Position numbers and translations under genes: made by a program. From an uncultured Veillonella sp. (GTDB lineage: Bacteria; Bacillota; Negativicutes; Veillonellales; Veillonellaceae): DNA of 15,075 nucleotides. The stretch covers positions 1-15,075 of the forward strand of contig USQK01000040.1 in assembly GCA_900556785.1 (NCBI GenBank). The letters run 5' to 3'. Below the pieces are notes generated by a model, which worked only from the letters and a program-made list of their open reading frames with translations, ran no database searches and was not told the origin of the DNA. This document shows, in pieces, positions 6,445 to 14,376 of this stretch (position 1 is its first letter; each line of letters begins with the position of its first letter).

Positions 6445-7596
6445 ATGATTTATCGGATTTTACGCTATGTAATAGCCATTTTAGTAGGTACAGCAGCCTA
6501 CGTGGGAATGGATAGCTTAGCACCTATTATTGACCCATATTTGGTTTCTCAATTTGAATCTTTTGGGGACATGTCATTAACAATTGCACGTATTGCAGTA
6601 TTAATCGTAGGTACTCTATTAGGCCTTGTTATTGGTTATCTGATTTCATCATTTATTCTGAAACAAGGTTTAGTAATTGCTAAAAGATTAGAGCGTATTC
6701 TTACTCATATTCCAAATCAAGAATTGATTGCAGGCACCATCGGTTTATTATTCGGCCTTATTATTGCAAATCTAATTGGTGTTGCATTCAATCAAGTACC
6801 TATTATAGGACCTTATATTCCTATAATTTTGAGTGCTATTTTTGGATATAGTGGACTTAAAATCATGGCTCGTAAAGGCCCCGAAATGTACAATAATTAC
6901 GTACAACAATGGGGAGGAGATAGCACTAAAAAAACAAGTCGTTTTAAAATGTTTTCAACTCATAAATTAGATAAATCCTCTAGTACGCCAAAATTACTAG
7001 ATACTTCAGTTATCATTGACGGTCGTATCAAAGAACTATGTGCTACGGGCTTCATTGAAGGCCCTCTTATGGTGCCACTATTTGTATTAAATGAGTTACA
7101 GGTAATTTCTGACTCTGCGGATGCTACGAAACGCAATCGTGGCCGACGTGGCCTTGATATTTTGAAGGATATGCAAGATGCCAATAAGGTAGCTATAGAA
7201 GTTGTTGAAGATGATTATGATGATCTTGTAGAGGTTGATTCAAAACTTATGCGACTTGCTTTAGATAAGCAATGGAAATTGATGACTAATGACTTTAACT
7301 TGAATAAGGTGGCTCGTGTACAAGGTATTGAAGTGCTTAACCTCAATGAATTGGCAAATGTATTAAAACCTGCTCTAATCGCTGGAGAATGGATTCGCGT
7401 TCAAATCATGAAAGAAGGTAAGGAAGTACACCAAGGTGTGGCTTATCTCGACGATGGCACGATGATTGTTGTAGAGGATGGTAAACCTTATGTTGGTCAA
7501 AATGTAGAGGTTATGGTTACATCCATATTACAAACGAGTGCAGGACGGATGATTTTTGCTCGTGTAGATGGAGGACAAAATGGGCAAGGCAATTAG
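6445..7596 (+). CDS. yacL: Membrane-anchored PIN and TRAM domain protein (YacL family)
   Basis: Four hydrophobic segments (about residues 3-23, 46-71, 94-115 and 118-138) form an N-terminal membrane anchor. A cytoplasmic PIN nuclease domain follows at about 182-300. Its likely metal-binding acidic residues are D186 (LLDTSVI), E217 (VLNELQ), D265 (VDSKLM) and D283 (TNDFN). A TRAM domain, a predicted RNA-binding beta barrel, covers about 310-373. This order defines the YacL family found next to ispD in many Bacillota; its cellular role is not settled, and RNA cleavage at the membrane is inferred. The ATG follows TAGGAGGTGA (6431-6440), an unusually strong ribosome-binding site. Its last 17 bases overlap ispDF. 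Confidence 0.88.
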   Translation: MIYRILRYVIAILVGTAAYVGMDSLAPIIDPYLVSQFESFGDMSLTIARIAVLIVGTLLGLVIGYLISSFILKQGLVIAKRLERILTHIPNQELIAGTIGLLFGLIIANLIGVAFNQVPIIGPYIPIILSAIFGYSGLKIMARKGPEMYNNYVQQWGGDSTKKTSRFKMFSTHKLDKSSSTPKLLDTSVIIDGRIKELCATGFIEGPLMVPLFVLNELQVISDSADATKRNRGRRGLDILKDMQDANKVAIEVVEDDYDDLVEVDSKLMRLALDKQWKLMTNDFNLNKVARVQGIEVLNLNELANVLKPALIAGEWIRVQIMKEGKEVHQGVAYLDDGTMIVVEDGKPYVGQNVEVMVTSILQTSAGRMIFARVDGGQNGQGN

Positions 7597-8755
7597 TTGT
7601 ATCGTTCTCGCTGCAGGTGCTGGTCGCCGTATGGGATACAAAGAAAATAAGATATTTATTCCTTTAGGGGGACATTCTATTATTCAACGTACCATACAAA
7701 ATGTAGAAAAGATTGAAGGTTTAAAAGAAATTATTCTTGTTGTAGCTGAAGGCGAACAAGAATATATGTCTAACCATATTCAAGGGTTGGATTTGCATAT
7801 TCCTGTAAAGATAGTGCTTGGTGGAAGAGAACGTCAAGATTCTGTGGCATATGGGCTCAAAGCTGTATCAGAAGATAGTAATATTGTGCTAGTTCATGAT
7901 GGAGCGCGTCCATTAGCATCAACTAAACTGTTTGATTCTGTTGTTAGGGCCGCAATAGAATATGGAGCTGCTACTGTAGGTGTACCTGCTACGGATACGA
8001 TTAAACGAGTTGATACAGAGCATACTGTAATAGAAACATTAAAACGCAGTGAATTATACCAAATTCAAACGCCACAAGGCTTTCAAAAAGATCTATTTAA
8101 AGAGGCCCATCAAAAGGCTTATGATGAAAAATATTTAGGCACTGATGATGTGTCTCTCGTTGAGCATTTAGGGCAGCCTGTACATATAGTAAGTGGAGAC
8201 TATTGTAATATTAAGGTGACCACTCCTAATGATATTGCAGTAGCAAAACGATATTTAGGAATTGAGGATAAGCGTATGCGCGTTGGATTTGGTTATGATA
8301 TTCATCAATTAAAAGCAGGTCGTCCTTGTATCTTAGGTGGTGTTCATATCGAATCTGATTTTGGCCCTGATGGACACTCCGATGCGGATGTTCTCATTCA
8401 TGCCTTGATGGATGCCATGCTAGGTGCCGCTGGTTTACGGGATATTGGATACTATTTTCCACCGGAAGACGACCAGTATAAAGGGATTTCTAGTATGCTT
8501 TTACTAGAAAAAGTAAATTTCTTATTGAAAGAACGTGGGTTACAAGCCTATAATATTGATATTATGGTTATTTCTGAGACACCTAAATTAAAACCTCACA
8601 TCGATATGATGAAGGCTAATTTACAGTCTATATTAGAGATATCATTAGATCGCATTAGTATTAAAGCGACAACAAATGAAATGCTAGGGGCTATTGGGCG
8701 CCGTGAAGGCATTGCTGCACAAGCTGTCGTTTCTGTATATGAAGGAGAGATTTAA
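7580..8755 (+). CDS. ispDF: IspDF, bifunctional isoprenoid (MEP pathway) enzyme
   Basis: This one protein carries two MEP-pathway steps. The IspD domain (1 to about 230) joins CTP to methylerythritol phosphate; it shows LAAGAGRRMG (10-19), GGRERQDSV (81-89), VHDGARPL (105-112) and QTPQGF (163-168). The IspF domain (233-391) forms methylerythritol cyclodiphosphate; metal ligands are D240 and H242 in GYDIH and probably H274, with HSDAD at 266-270 and the KATTNEMLG and GRREGIA signatures near the end. IspE, the intervening step, is not in the window. ATG 7580 is chosen because GGAGG (7570-7574) lies 5 nt before it; an in-frame ATG at 7568 overlaps that site. The start overlaps yacL by 17 bases, so the two are probably translationally coupled. 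Many Bacillota have separate ispD and ispF genes here. An internal GAGGA and ATG at 8276 mark the IspF boundary. Confidence 0.95.
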   Translation: MGKAISCIVLAAGAGRRMGYKENKIFIPLGGHSIIQRTIQNVEKIEGLKEIILVVAEGEQEYMSNHIQGLDLHIPVKIVLGGRERQDSVAYGLKAVSEDSNIVLVHDGARPLASTKLFDSVVRAAIEYGAATVGVPATDTIKRVDTEHTVIETLKRSELYQIQTPQGFQKDLFKEAHQKAYDEKYLGTDDVSLVEHLGQPVHIVSGDYCNIKVTTPNDIAVAKRYLGIEDKRMRVGFGYDIHQLKAGRPCILGGVHIESDFGPDGHSDADVLIHALMDAMLGAAGLRDIGYYFPPEDDQYKGISSMLLLEKVNFLLKERGLQAYNIDIMVISETPKLKPHIDMMKANLQSILEISLDRISIKATTNEMLGAIGRREGIAAQAVVSVYEGEI

Positions 8756-8757
8756 TC

Positions 8758-10227
8758 ATGAGTTCCATGAAAGTTCGTTTTGCTCCAAGCCCTACGGGTC
8801 CATTCCACATTGGTGGCGCTCGTTCTGCTTTGTTTAACTGGTTGTTAGCACGTAAAGAAAAAGGCACATTTGTATTGCGTATTGAAGATACAGATCTGGC
8901 TCGCTCTACTCGTGAAAGTGAAGAAAATATCAAAGCTTCCTTGCAATGGCTTGGCATGAACTGGGATGAAGGCATTGATGTAGGTGGCGATAATGGTCCT
9001 TACCGTCAAACAGAACGTCTTGACTTATATAAAGAAGTAACACAACGTTTGTTGGATGAAGGCAAAGCGTATGAGTGCTATTGCACACCTGAAGAATTAG
9101 ATGCTGTTCGCCAAGAACAAATGGATCGTGGTGAAACACCTAAATATAATGGCCATTGCCAACATTTAGATGAAGAAACAAAGGCTAAATATATTGCAGA
9201 AGGTCGTAAACCAACCATTCGCTTGCGCGTTCCCTTGAATAAAACATATGCTTTCGATGATATGGTACGTGGTCATGTATCCTTTGAATCCAATGGTGTA
9301 GGTGACTTTGTAATCGTAAAATCTGATGGTATTCCTGTATATAACTTTGCAGTAGTAATGGATGATCATATGATGGGGATTACTCACGTTATTCGTGCAG
9401 AAGAACATTTATCTAATACTCCACGTCAAATGGCTATTTATGAAGCACTAGGCTGGGAAGTGCCAAAATTTGGTCACATTTCCTTGATTCTTGGCAAAGA
9501 TTACAAAAAAATGTCCAAACGCCATGGTGCTACATCTGTTGAACAATACAAACAATTGGGCTATTTACCAGAAGCACTAGTAAACTTCTTGGCTCTTCTT
9601 GGTTGGGCTCCAGAAGGGGAAGAAGAGTTCTTCACACAAGATGAATTGATTCAAGCTTTCTCCATGGATCGCGTAGCGAAGAACCCAGCAGTATTTGATA
9701 TTGATAAATTAAACCATATCAACTTCCACTATATGAAAAATTTGAGCGACGAAGATTTATTCCATCTTTGTTTGCCACATTTGAAAGAAGTTGGCTTGGC
9801 TCCAGATAGCTTAAATCAAGCGGATATTGATTGGTTGACATTATTATGCTCTACATTCCGCGACCATATTAGCTATGGGGCGCAAATTAAAGATCATGTA
9901 GGCATGTTTATGGGTGAAACTGTATTCCTTGAAGAAGGTCACGAAGAGGAATTGCGTGCTGTATTGAATGAAGAAACAGCACCAACAGTTCTAGGTGCAT
10001 TCCGCAGTGCATTGGCTGAACTTGATGAAATTACGCCTGATGTTGTAAAAGCAACTATTAAAGCAGTAATGAAAGAAACTGCTTTGAAAGGTAAATTCGT
10101 ATTCATGCCAATTCGCGTAGCTTTAACTGGTCAAATGCATGGTCCAGATTTGAATAATATTGTTACATTGCTTGGTAAAGAAAAATGCTTGCATCGCTTA
10201 GACAATGTTAGCGCTTTAACAAAATAG
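8758..10227 (+). CDS. gltX: Glutamyl-tRNA synthetase
   Basis: GltX attaches glutamate to tRNA-Glu in the cytoplasm. In bacteria without a glutaminyl-tRNA synthetase it also mischarges tRNA-Gln for amidation by GatCAB; this cannot be judged from the window. Class I signatures are clear: FAPSPTGPFHIGG (8-20, HIGH-type motif) and KMSKR (251-255). A zinc site like that of the E. coli enzyme is visible as C107xC109 and C134xH136. The C-terminal anticodon-binding helical part covers about 330-489. The length of 489 is normal. The ATG at 8758 has GAAGGAGAG about 8 nt upstream, within the end of ispDF, 2 nt after its stop; a second in-frame ATG at 8767 is possible. It is the last gene of the radA operon, followed by a strong terminator. 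Confidence 0.96.
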   Translation: MSSMKVRFAPSPTGPFHIGGARSALFNWLLARKEKGTFVLRIEDTDLARSTRESEENIKASLQWLGMNWDEGIDVGGDNGPYRQTERLDLYKEVTQRLLDEGKAYECYCTPEELDAVRQEQMDRGETPKYNGHCQHLDEETKAKYIAEGRKPTIRLRVPLNKTYAFDDMVRGHVSFESNGVGDFVIVKSDGIPVYNFAVVMDDHMMGITHVIRAEEHLSNTPRQMAIYEALGWEVPKFGHISLILGKDYKKMSKRHGATSVEQYKQLGYLPEALVNFLALLGWAPEGEEEFFTQDELIQAFSMDRVAKNPAVFDIDKLNHINFHYMKNLSDEDLFHLCLPHLKEVGLAPDSLNQADIDWLTLLCSTFRDHISYGAQIKDHVGMFMGETVFLEEGHEEELRAVLNEETAPTVLGAFRSALAELDEITPDVVKATIKAVMKETALKGKFVFMPIRVALTGQMHGPDLNNIVTLLGKEKCLHRLDNVSALTK

Positions 10228-10242
10228 TAATACAATCTAAGA

Positions 10243-10278
10243 AAAAAGCTCTCATAGCTATTGTTATGAGAGCTTTTT
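10243..10278 (+). terminator. Intrinsic terminator after gltX
   Basis: AAAAAGCTCTCATA (10243-10256) and TATGAGAGCTTTTT (10265-10278) form a 14 bp perfect stem with an 8 nt loop. The T-run is part of the right arm and an A-run part of the left arm, so it could act in both directions. It closes the radA-gltX operon and insulates the transporter gene. Confidence 0.92.
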
Positions 10279-10285
10279 ATGTATA

Positions 10286-10314
10286 TTGAGATTATCCTAT
10301 AGAAATGCTATAAT
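10286..10314 (+). promoter_or_regulatory. Sigma-A promoter of the BASS transporter gene
   Basis: TTGAGA (10286-10291), a 17 nt spacer and TATAAT (10309-10314), with a TGC extension directly before the -10, make a strong promoter. Transcription would start near 10321 and give a leader of about 40 nt. Confidence 0.85.
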
Positions 10315-10359
10315 AATCGGCGTCTTTTATTTTTATTTATTATGAAAGTGAGTGCATTT

Positions 10360-11313
10360 ATGAGTATTATTCGTTCTCTTAACCACTTATTCAATAGCTA
10401 TCTTTCCTGGGTCGTGCTATTGATGGCAGTGTTAGCGTATGTATTACCAACTGTATTTTCTTGGATGACGCCGTACATTGCGTACATGCTTCAATTTGTA
10501 ATGTTTGCCATGGGTTTAACATTAACAGCTCAAGTGTTCCTTGATGTATTTAAGCAACCGATGAAAGTTATCCTTGTATCTGTAATTCAATTCTTGTGGA
10601 TGCCATTAGCAGGTTTCTTGGTAGCCCTTATTTTCAATTTCCCTCCAGAAATTGGTATCGGATTCATCTTGTTAGGTGCATGTCCTGGTGGTACTGCCTC
10701 TAATGTAATGACATTCCTTGCGAATGGTAATGTTCCGTTATCTGTATCTGCAACGACTGTTTCTACATTATTGGCTCCAATTTTGACACCTTTATTCGTT
10801 GTATTGTATGCAGGTGCTACATCTTCCATTGAAATCCAATTTATGCCGATGTTTATTTCTATCGTAAAAATCGTATTGGTACCGATCATCTTGGGTATCG
10901 TATTGAATTACTTCATCGGCTCTAAGATCGAACCTGTTAAATCTGTATGTCCTACAATTGCGGCTATTGCAGTATTATTAATCTTGGCTGCTGTTACTGC
11001 AGTGAACCAAAAACAAATTGCTGAAACTGGTTTCATCATCTTCGTAGCTTGCTTAGTACAAAATGTGAGTGGTTATGTAGTAACGTACTTTATATGTAAG
11101 GCTCTTAGTATTGATGTTTCCTCTCGTCGTGCAATGCAAATTGAAGTGGCAATGCAAAACTCTGCATTATCCGTATCTTTAGCGCTTAAACATTTTACTC
11201 CTCAAGCGGCAGTAGCAGGTGCAGTATTCTCTATCATTCATAACTTTACAGGCTCTATCTTCGCAGGTATTTGCCGTAAACATGACGATCAAGAGAAGTT
11301 GGAAAATGCTTAA
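10360..11313 (+). CDS. BASS-family sodium-coupled transporter
   Basis: This is a polytopic inner-membrane protein with about nine to ten hydrophobic segments, of the bile acid:sodium symporter superfamily. In bacteria such proteins carry organic anions such as pantoate or other keto acids; the substrate here cannot be read from sequence. The family's two sodium sites appear intact. Q77, S114, N115, S128 and T132 fall at the same numbers as in the Neisseria ASBT structure, and E262 and Q266 in EVAMQNS match its E260 and Q264. The signature GACPGGTASN (106-115) starts the first crossover helix. The start is ATG 10360, preceded by GAAAGTGAG; an in-frame ATG at 10342 would add six residues but has no ribosome-binding site. 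It has its own promoter and terminator, so it is monocistronic, lying where Bacillus has cysE. Confidence 0.9.
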   Translation: MSIIRSLNHLFNSYLSWVVLLMAVLAYVLPTVFSWMTPYIAYMLQFVMFAMGLTLTAQVFLDVFKQPMKVILVSVIQFLWMPLAGFLVALIFNFPPEIGIGFILLGACPGGTASNVMTFLANGNVPLSVSATTVSTLLAPILTPLFVVLYAGATSSIEIQFMPMFISIVKIVLVPIILGIVLNYFIGSKIEPVKSVCPTIAAIAVLLILAAVTAVNQKQIAETGFIIFVACLVQNVSGYVVTYFICKALSIDVSSRRAMQIEVAMQNSALSVSLALKHFTPQAAVAGAVFSIIHNFTGSIFAGICRKHDDQEKLENA

Positions 11314-11326
11314 TAGTTAATTCATC

Positions 11327-11412
11327 ATCCTCATCTTTCAAATTTATATCCGAAATATGCATGTTTAATACATTGTTTGGCTATGTTGAAAGATGAGGGT
11401 TTTCTTGTTTTC
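11327..11412 (+). terminator. Long-loop intrinsic terminator after the BASS gene
   Basis: CCTCATCTTTCAA (11329-11341) pairs with TTGAAAGATGAGG (11386-11398), extended by one G-U and one A-T pair, and is followed by TTTTCTTGTTTT. The loop is 44 nt, unusually long, and AT-rich with some inner complementarity. The next promoter begins 2 nt after the T-rich tail. Confidence 0.75.
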
Positions 11413-11413
11413 A

Positions 11414-11442
11414 TTGACATTCTATAGGATAATTGATATAAT
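11414..11442 (+). promoter_or_regulatory. Consensus sigma-A promoter of the cysS operon
   Basis: Perfect TTGACA (11414-11419), a 17 nt spacer and perfect TATAAT (11437-11442), with a TGA extension before the -10. This is the strongest promoter in the window. It suggests high constitutive initiation, with control left to the T-box leader. The start site would be near 11449. Confidence 0.92.
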
Positions 11443-11448
11443 ATTTCT

Positions 11449-11697
11449 ATATCTGAATATAGATTTAATAGTAAAAGCTGAGACTGAAAGAAGTACTCTA
11501 CAACTAACTTTTTAGCGAGAACCGATGGTGGGAGGGTTCATGGATAGGTAGATGAAATGCATTCACGAGCTGACACTCCGATTATAGGTAGGTTTGTCCG
11601 GCGACGCACCGTTATGCGATGAGTGGGTATCGCTATTGGTACCTAACAGAGTGGAACCGCGGACCATCGTCTCTGTATGAGATGAGAGGTCTTTTTT
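11449..11697 (+). promoter_or_regulatory. T-box leader sensing uncharged tRNA-Cys
   Basis: This leader riboswitch lets transcription continue when tRNA-Cys is uncharged. Stem I is closed by AGCT (11476-11479) with AGCT (11568-11571), carries an AGTA motif (11492-11495) and has an upper stem GAACC/GGTTC (11519-11523 / 11535-11539) around GATGGTGGGAG. The specifier codon is TGC at 11558-11560 (cysteine), followed by A. A Stem III hairpin is GCGAT/ATCGC (11616-11620 / 11629-11633), and TAGGTA (11585-11590) pairs with TACCTA (11640-11645). The T-box core GTGGAACCGCGG (11651-11662) holds the bulge TGGA (11652-11655), whose last A fits the U73 discriminator of tRNA-Cys. ACAGAG (11646-11651) and CTCTGT (11671-11676) form the antiterminator stem, which excludes the terminator. 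Confidence 0.95.
11662..11697 (+). terminator. T-box regulated terminator
   Basis: GACC and TCGTCTC (11662-11673) pair with GAGATGA and GGTC (11679-11691) around a TGTAT loop, with one small internal loop (A opposite GA), followed by six T (11692-11697). The left arm shares bases 11671-11673 with the antiterminator stem, so the two folds are mutually exclusive. Confidence 0.92.
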
Positions 11698-11726
11698 ATT
11701 TTACAAAATTGGAGGCATCGGTAACG

Positions 11727-13175
11727 ATGAGAGAAATTACTGTTTATAATACTATGACGCGCCAAAAAGAGGTTTTTAATCCTGTAACACCAGGTGAGGC
11801 AAAAATGTACGTATGTGGTGTCACACCATACAATCATCCTCATATTGGCAATGCTCGTCCTTTCGTGACTTGGGACGTAATTCGTCGCTATATGAAACAT
11901 GTAGGCTATAAAGTAACATATGTACAAAACTTTACTGATGTGGATGATAAAATCATCAACACTTCTAATGGTGAAGGTGTCTCTTGGGATACCATTGCAA
12001 ACCGTTATATCGATAGTTATTTTGAAGTAATGGATGTGTTAGGTGTACAACGTGCAGACATTTATCCACGTGTATCTACACATATTGATGATATCATTGC
12101 TATGATTCAAACATTGATTGACAAGGGCTACGCCTATGAACTCGATGGCGATGTATATTATAGTGTGGAGAAATTTGAACATTACGGTGAGTTATCTGGT
12201 CGTACATTAGACGATATGGAAGCAGGCGCACGTATTGAAGTAGATGGTCGTAAGAAGAATCCTATGGACTTTGCTTTGTGGAAAGCAGCAAAACCTGGTG
12301 AACCTTATTGGGAAAGCCCATGGGGGAATGGTCGTCCAGGGTGGCACATTGAATGTTCTGCTATGAGCCAAAAATATTTAGGCACAGAATTTGACTTCCA
12401 CGGTGGTGGTAGCGATTTGATTTTCCCTCATCATGAAAATGAAATTGCTCAATCAGAAGGTTGCTCTGGTCAACATCCAGCAGTGCGCTACTGGTTGCAC
12501 AATGGTTTTATCACTATTAACTCTGAAAAAATGTCTAAGTCCTTGAATAATTTCTTCTTGGTAAAAGATATTTTAGAACAATATAGTCCTGATGCATTGC
12601 GTTACTTCTTATTGAGCACGCATTACCGTAGTCCATTAGACTTCTCTGATGAGCGTCTAGAAGAAGCTAATAAATCTTTGGAACGGTTAAGCACAGCTAT
12701 TGAAAACCTTCTTTACCTTGAAAAATGTGAGCCAGGCTCATGTGATGAAGCTCAACGCTTATTAGAAAAAGCGAAAGCATACGAAGAAGAATTTGAGGAT
12801 GCTATGAGTGATGATTTCAACACTGCTCTAGCAACTTCTAGTATGTTCGGTCTTGCAAAAGAAATTAATATCTACTATCAAGCTGTAACAAGTAGAGAAG
12901 GCGTTGTTTGCCAAGAGGCAATTGCTGAAGTGAAACGAATATTCAAATTTATGACAGATGTTATTGGTGTTCTCGAAAAAGCTTGGGAAGGCAACACGGG
13001 CGCCAATGCTGCTGAATACGAAGAATTAATGCAAGTTATTCTTTCTGTACGTCAAGCTTGTCGCGAACAGAAACAATGGGCATTAGCTGATTGTATCCGC
13101 GATCGATTAGCTGAGATTGGTATTACCATTGAGGACTCTCCTCAAGGTGCACGGTGGAAAAAACGTGAAGTTTAA
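11727..13175 (+). CDS. cysS: Cysteinyl-tRNA synthetase
   Basis: CysS charges tRNA-Cys with cysteine in the cytoplasm. Class I motifs are HIGN (39-42) and KMSKS (268-272). The catalytic zinc ligands match the E. coli enzyme closely: C30, C210, H235 and E239. The GWHIECSAM and FPHHENEIAQSE blocks are typical, and the C-terminal helical anticodon-binding part spans about 320-482. The protein has 482 residues, a normal length. The start is ATG 11727 after GGAGG (11711-11715), a rather long 11 nt spacing; the frame is open upstream to 11619, but that part is the T-box leader, not protein. Expression is set by the tRNA-Cys T-box. The end overlaps mrnC by 11 bases. Confidence 0.96.
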   Translation: MREITVYNTMTRQKEVFNPVTPGEAKMYVCGVTPYNHPHIGNARPFVTWDVIRRYMKHVGYKVTYVQNFTDVDDKIINTSNGEGVSWDTIANRYIDSYFEVMDVLGVQRADIYPRVSTHIDDIIAMIQTLIDKGYAYELDGDVYYSVEKFEHYGELSGRTLDDMEAGARIEVDGRKKNPMDFALWKAAKPGEPYWESPWGNGRPGWHIECSAMSQKYLGTEFDFHGGGSDLIFPHHENEIAQSEGCSGQHPAVRYWLHNGFITINSEKMSKSLNNFFLVKDILEQYSPDALRYFLLSTHYRSPLDFSDERLEEANKSLERLSTAIENLLYLEKCEPGSCDEAQRLLEKAKAYEEEFEDAMSDDFNTALATSSMFGLAKEINIYYQAVTSREGVVCQEAIAEVKRIFKFMTDVIGVLEKAWEGNTGANAAEYEELMQVILSVRQACREQKQWALADCIRDRLAEIGITIEDSPQGARWKKREV

Positions 13176-13641
13176 ACAATTTCAATTCTTAAAGAATGAA
13201 GCGATAAAAAAACTAACGGCTCTTGAAGAAGAGCCGCTTCGTTTGCGCAAACGAACAATAGAGGAGTGCTTAAGTGCTGATGCAGTTATGCTAGCATATA
13301 TCGGTGATGCAGTATACTCCATGTATGTGCGTGAACGCGTGGTACAAATGAATATTACAAAAGTACAGATTTTACATACTATCGTTACTGAATTTATTTG
13401 CGCTAAATCACAGGCGAAAGTATTGCTAGAAATAGAAAATACTTTCACAGAAGAGGAACAAGCTATTGCACGCCGTGCTAGAAATAGTAATGTAAACGTG
13501 CCTAAAAGTAGTACTGTTCAAGAATATCGCAGTAGTACGGCCTTTGAAGCAGTACTAGGATTTCTTTATGAAACGCGCCAAGAAGACCGCTTACAGCATA
13601 TCTTGGGGCAAGCCTTTTCTATAACTCTACGAGGTATGTAG
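13165..13641 (+). CDS. mrnC: Mini-ribonuclease III
   Basis: MrnC is a dimeric RNase III catalytic domain without a double-stranded RNA-binding domain; in Bacillus it matures the ends of 23S rRNA. The 158 residues fit this short form. The signature YIGDAVYSMYVRE places catalytic aspartate D48, and a second acidic motif, FEAVLGFLYE, lies near the C-terminus, as expected for the metal site. The chosen start is GTG 13165, inside the end of cysS, with GGTGGA 6 nt upstream; the product then begins VKFKQF (Met at position 1 in the protein). An upstream in-frame extension to 13117 would lie wholly in cysS and looks unlike the family. It is translationally coupled to cysS and under the same T-box control. 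Confidence 0.92.
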   Translation: MKFKQFQFLKNEAIKKLTALEEEPLRLRKRTIEECLSADAVMLAYIGDAVYSMYVRERVVQMNITKVQILHTIVTEFICAKSQAKVLLEIENTFTEEEQAIARRARNSNVNVPKSSTVQEYRSSTAFEAVLGFLYETRQEDRLQHILGQAFSITLRGM

Positions 13642-13642
13642 T

Positions 13643-14374
13643 ATGGATAATTATATTGTAGGTCGCAATGCGGTTAAAGAGGCCCTTAAAAGTGGTCGTT
13701 CCATCCAGCGCATTATGGTCAGTGAAGATAAGGTTAAAACAGGTCTAGCTGATATTGTTGGCCTTGCTAAATCTCAAGGCATTGAAGTGCGTCCAACACC
13801 TATCAAACAAATGAATAAATATGATTTAGAGGTACCACACCAAGGTGTTATTGCTCTTGTTTCTGCTGTTCAATTTAAGGAACTTGGTGAAGTACTACAA
13901 GAGACGAATCATGATGTCCCTTTGCTTATCCTAACAGATGGTGTTGAGGATCCACATAACATGGGCGCAATTATCCGTACTGCGGAATGTGTAGGGGCTA
14001 CGGCCGTACTCATTCCTAAGCGTCACAATGCTCCTATTAATGCTACTGTAGCTAAAACATCGGCAGGTGCTATTGAACAAATTCCACTTGTACAGGTTGG
14101 GAATGTAGCTCAAACTATTAAACAACTTCAAAAACAAGGTTTTTGGGTTATGGGCGCTCATATGGAAGGTGATCGTACCTTATACGAGGCGGATATGACA
14201 ATTCCTACAGTTATCGTTATCGGTAATGAAGGTAAGGGCATTAGCCGCGTTGTGAAAGAGGCTTGTGATTTCCTCGTTACCATCCCTATGTATGGGAATT
14301 TAAATTCTTTGAATGCATCTGTTGCAGCCGCCGTTCTTATGTATGAAGCGGTTCGTCAACGACAAGCGAAATAA
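13643..14374 (+). CDS. rlmB: RlmB-type 23S rRNA 2'-O-methyltransferase (TrmH/SpoU family)
   Basis: This SAM-dependent knotted methyltransferase probably modifies a guanosine of the 23S rRNA peptidyl-transferase region (G2251 in E. coli numbering). A small N-terminal substrate-binding domain (about 1-75) precedes the SPOUT domain. The three family motifs are present: motif 1 DGVEDPHNMGAIIRTAE (99-115, with N106 and R112), motif 2 VIGNEGKGISR (192-202) and motif 3 IPMYGNLNSLNASVAAA (214-230). The 243 residues are typical. The ATG at 13643 lies 1 nt after the mrnC stop, with GAGG (13631-13634) upstream. The exact methylated base is assumed from the subfamily and operon context. Confidence 0.92.
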   Translation: MDNYIVGRNAVKEALKSGRSIQRIMVSEDKVKTGLADIVGLAKSQGIEVRPTPIKQMNKYDLEVPHQGVIALVSAVQFKELGEVLQETNHDVPLLILTDGVEDPHNMGAIIRTAECVGATAVLIPKRHNAPINATVAKTSAGAIEQIPLVQVGNVAQTIKQLQKQGFWVMGAHMEGDRTLYEADMTIPTVIVIGNEGKGISRVVKEACDFLVTIPMYGNLNSLNASVAAAVLMYEAVRQRQAK

Positions 14375-14376
14375 TT

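Noticed and set aside
7568..7579. Earlier ATG for ispDF
   Set aside because: It overlaps the GGAGG that serves the ATG at 7580; the IspD family begins close to the LAAG motif.
11619..11726. N-terminal extension of cysS into the leader
   Set aside because: The extension translates the T-box core and terminator; the first codon with family similarity is ATG 11727.
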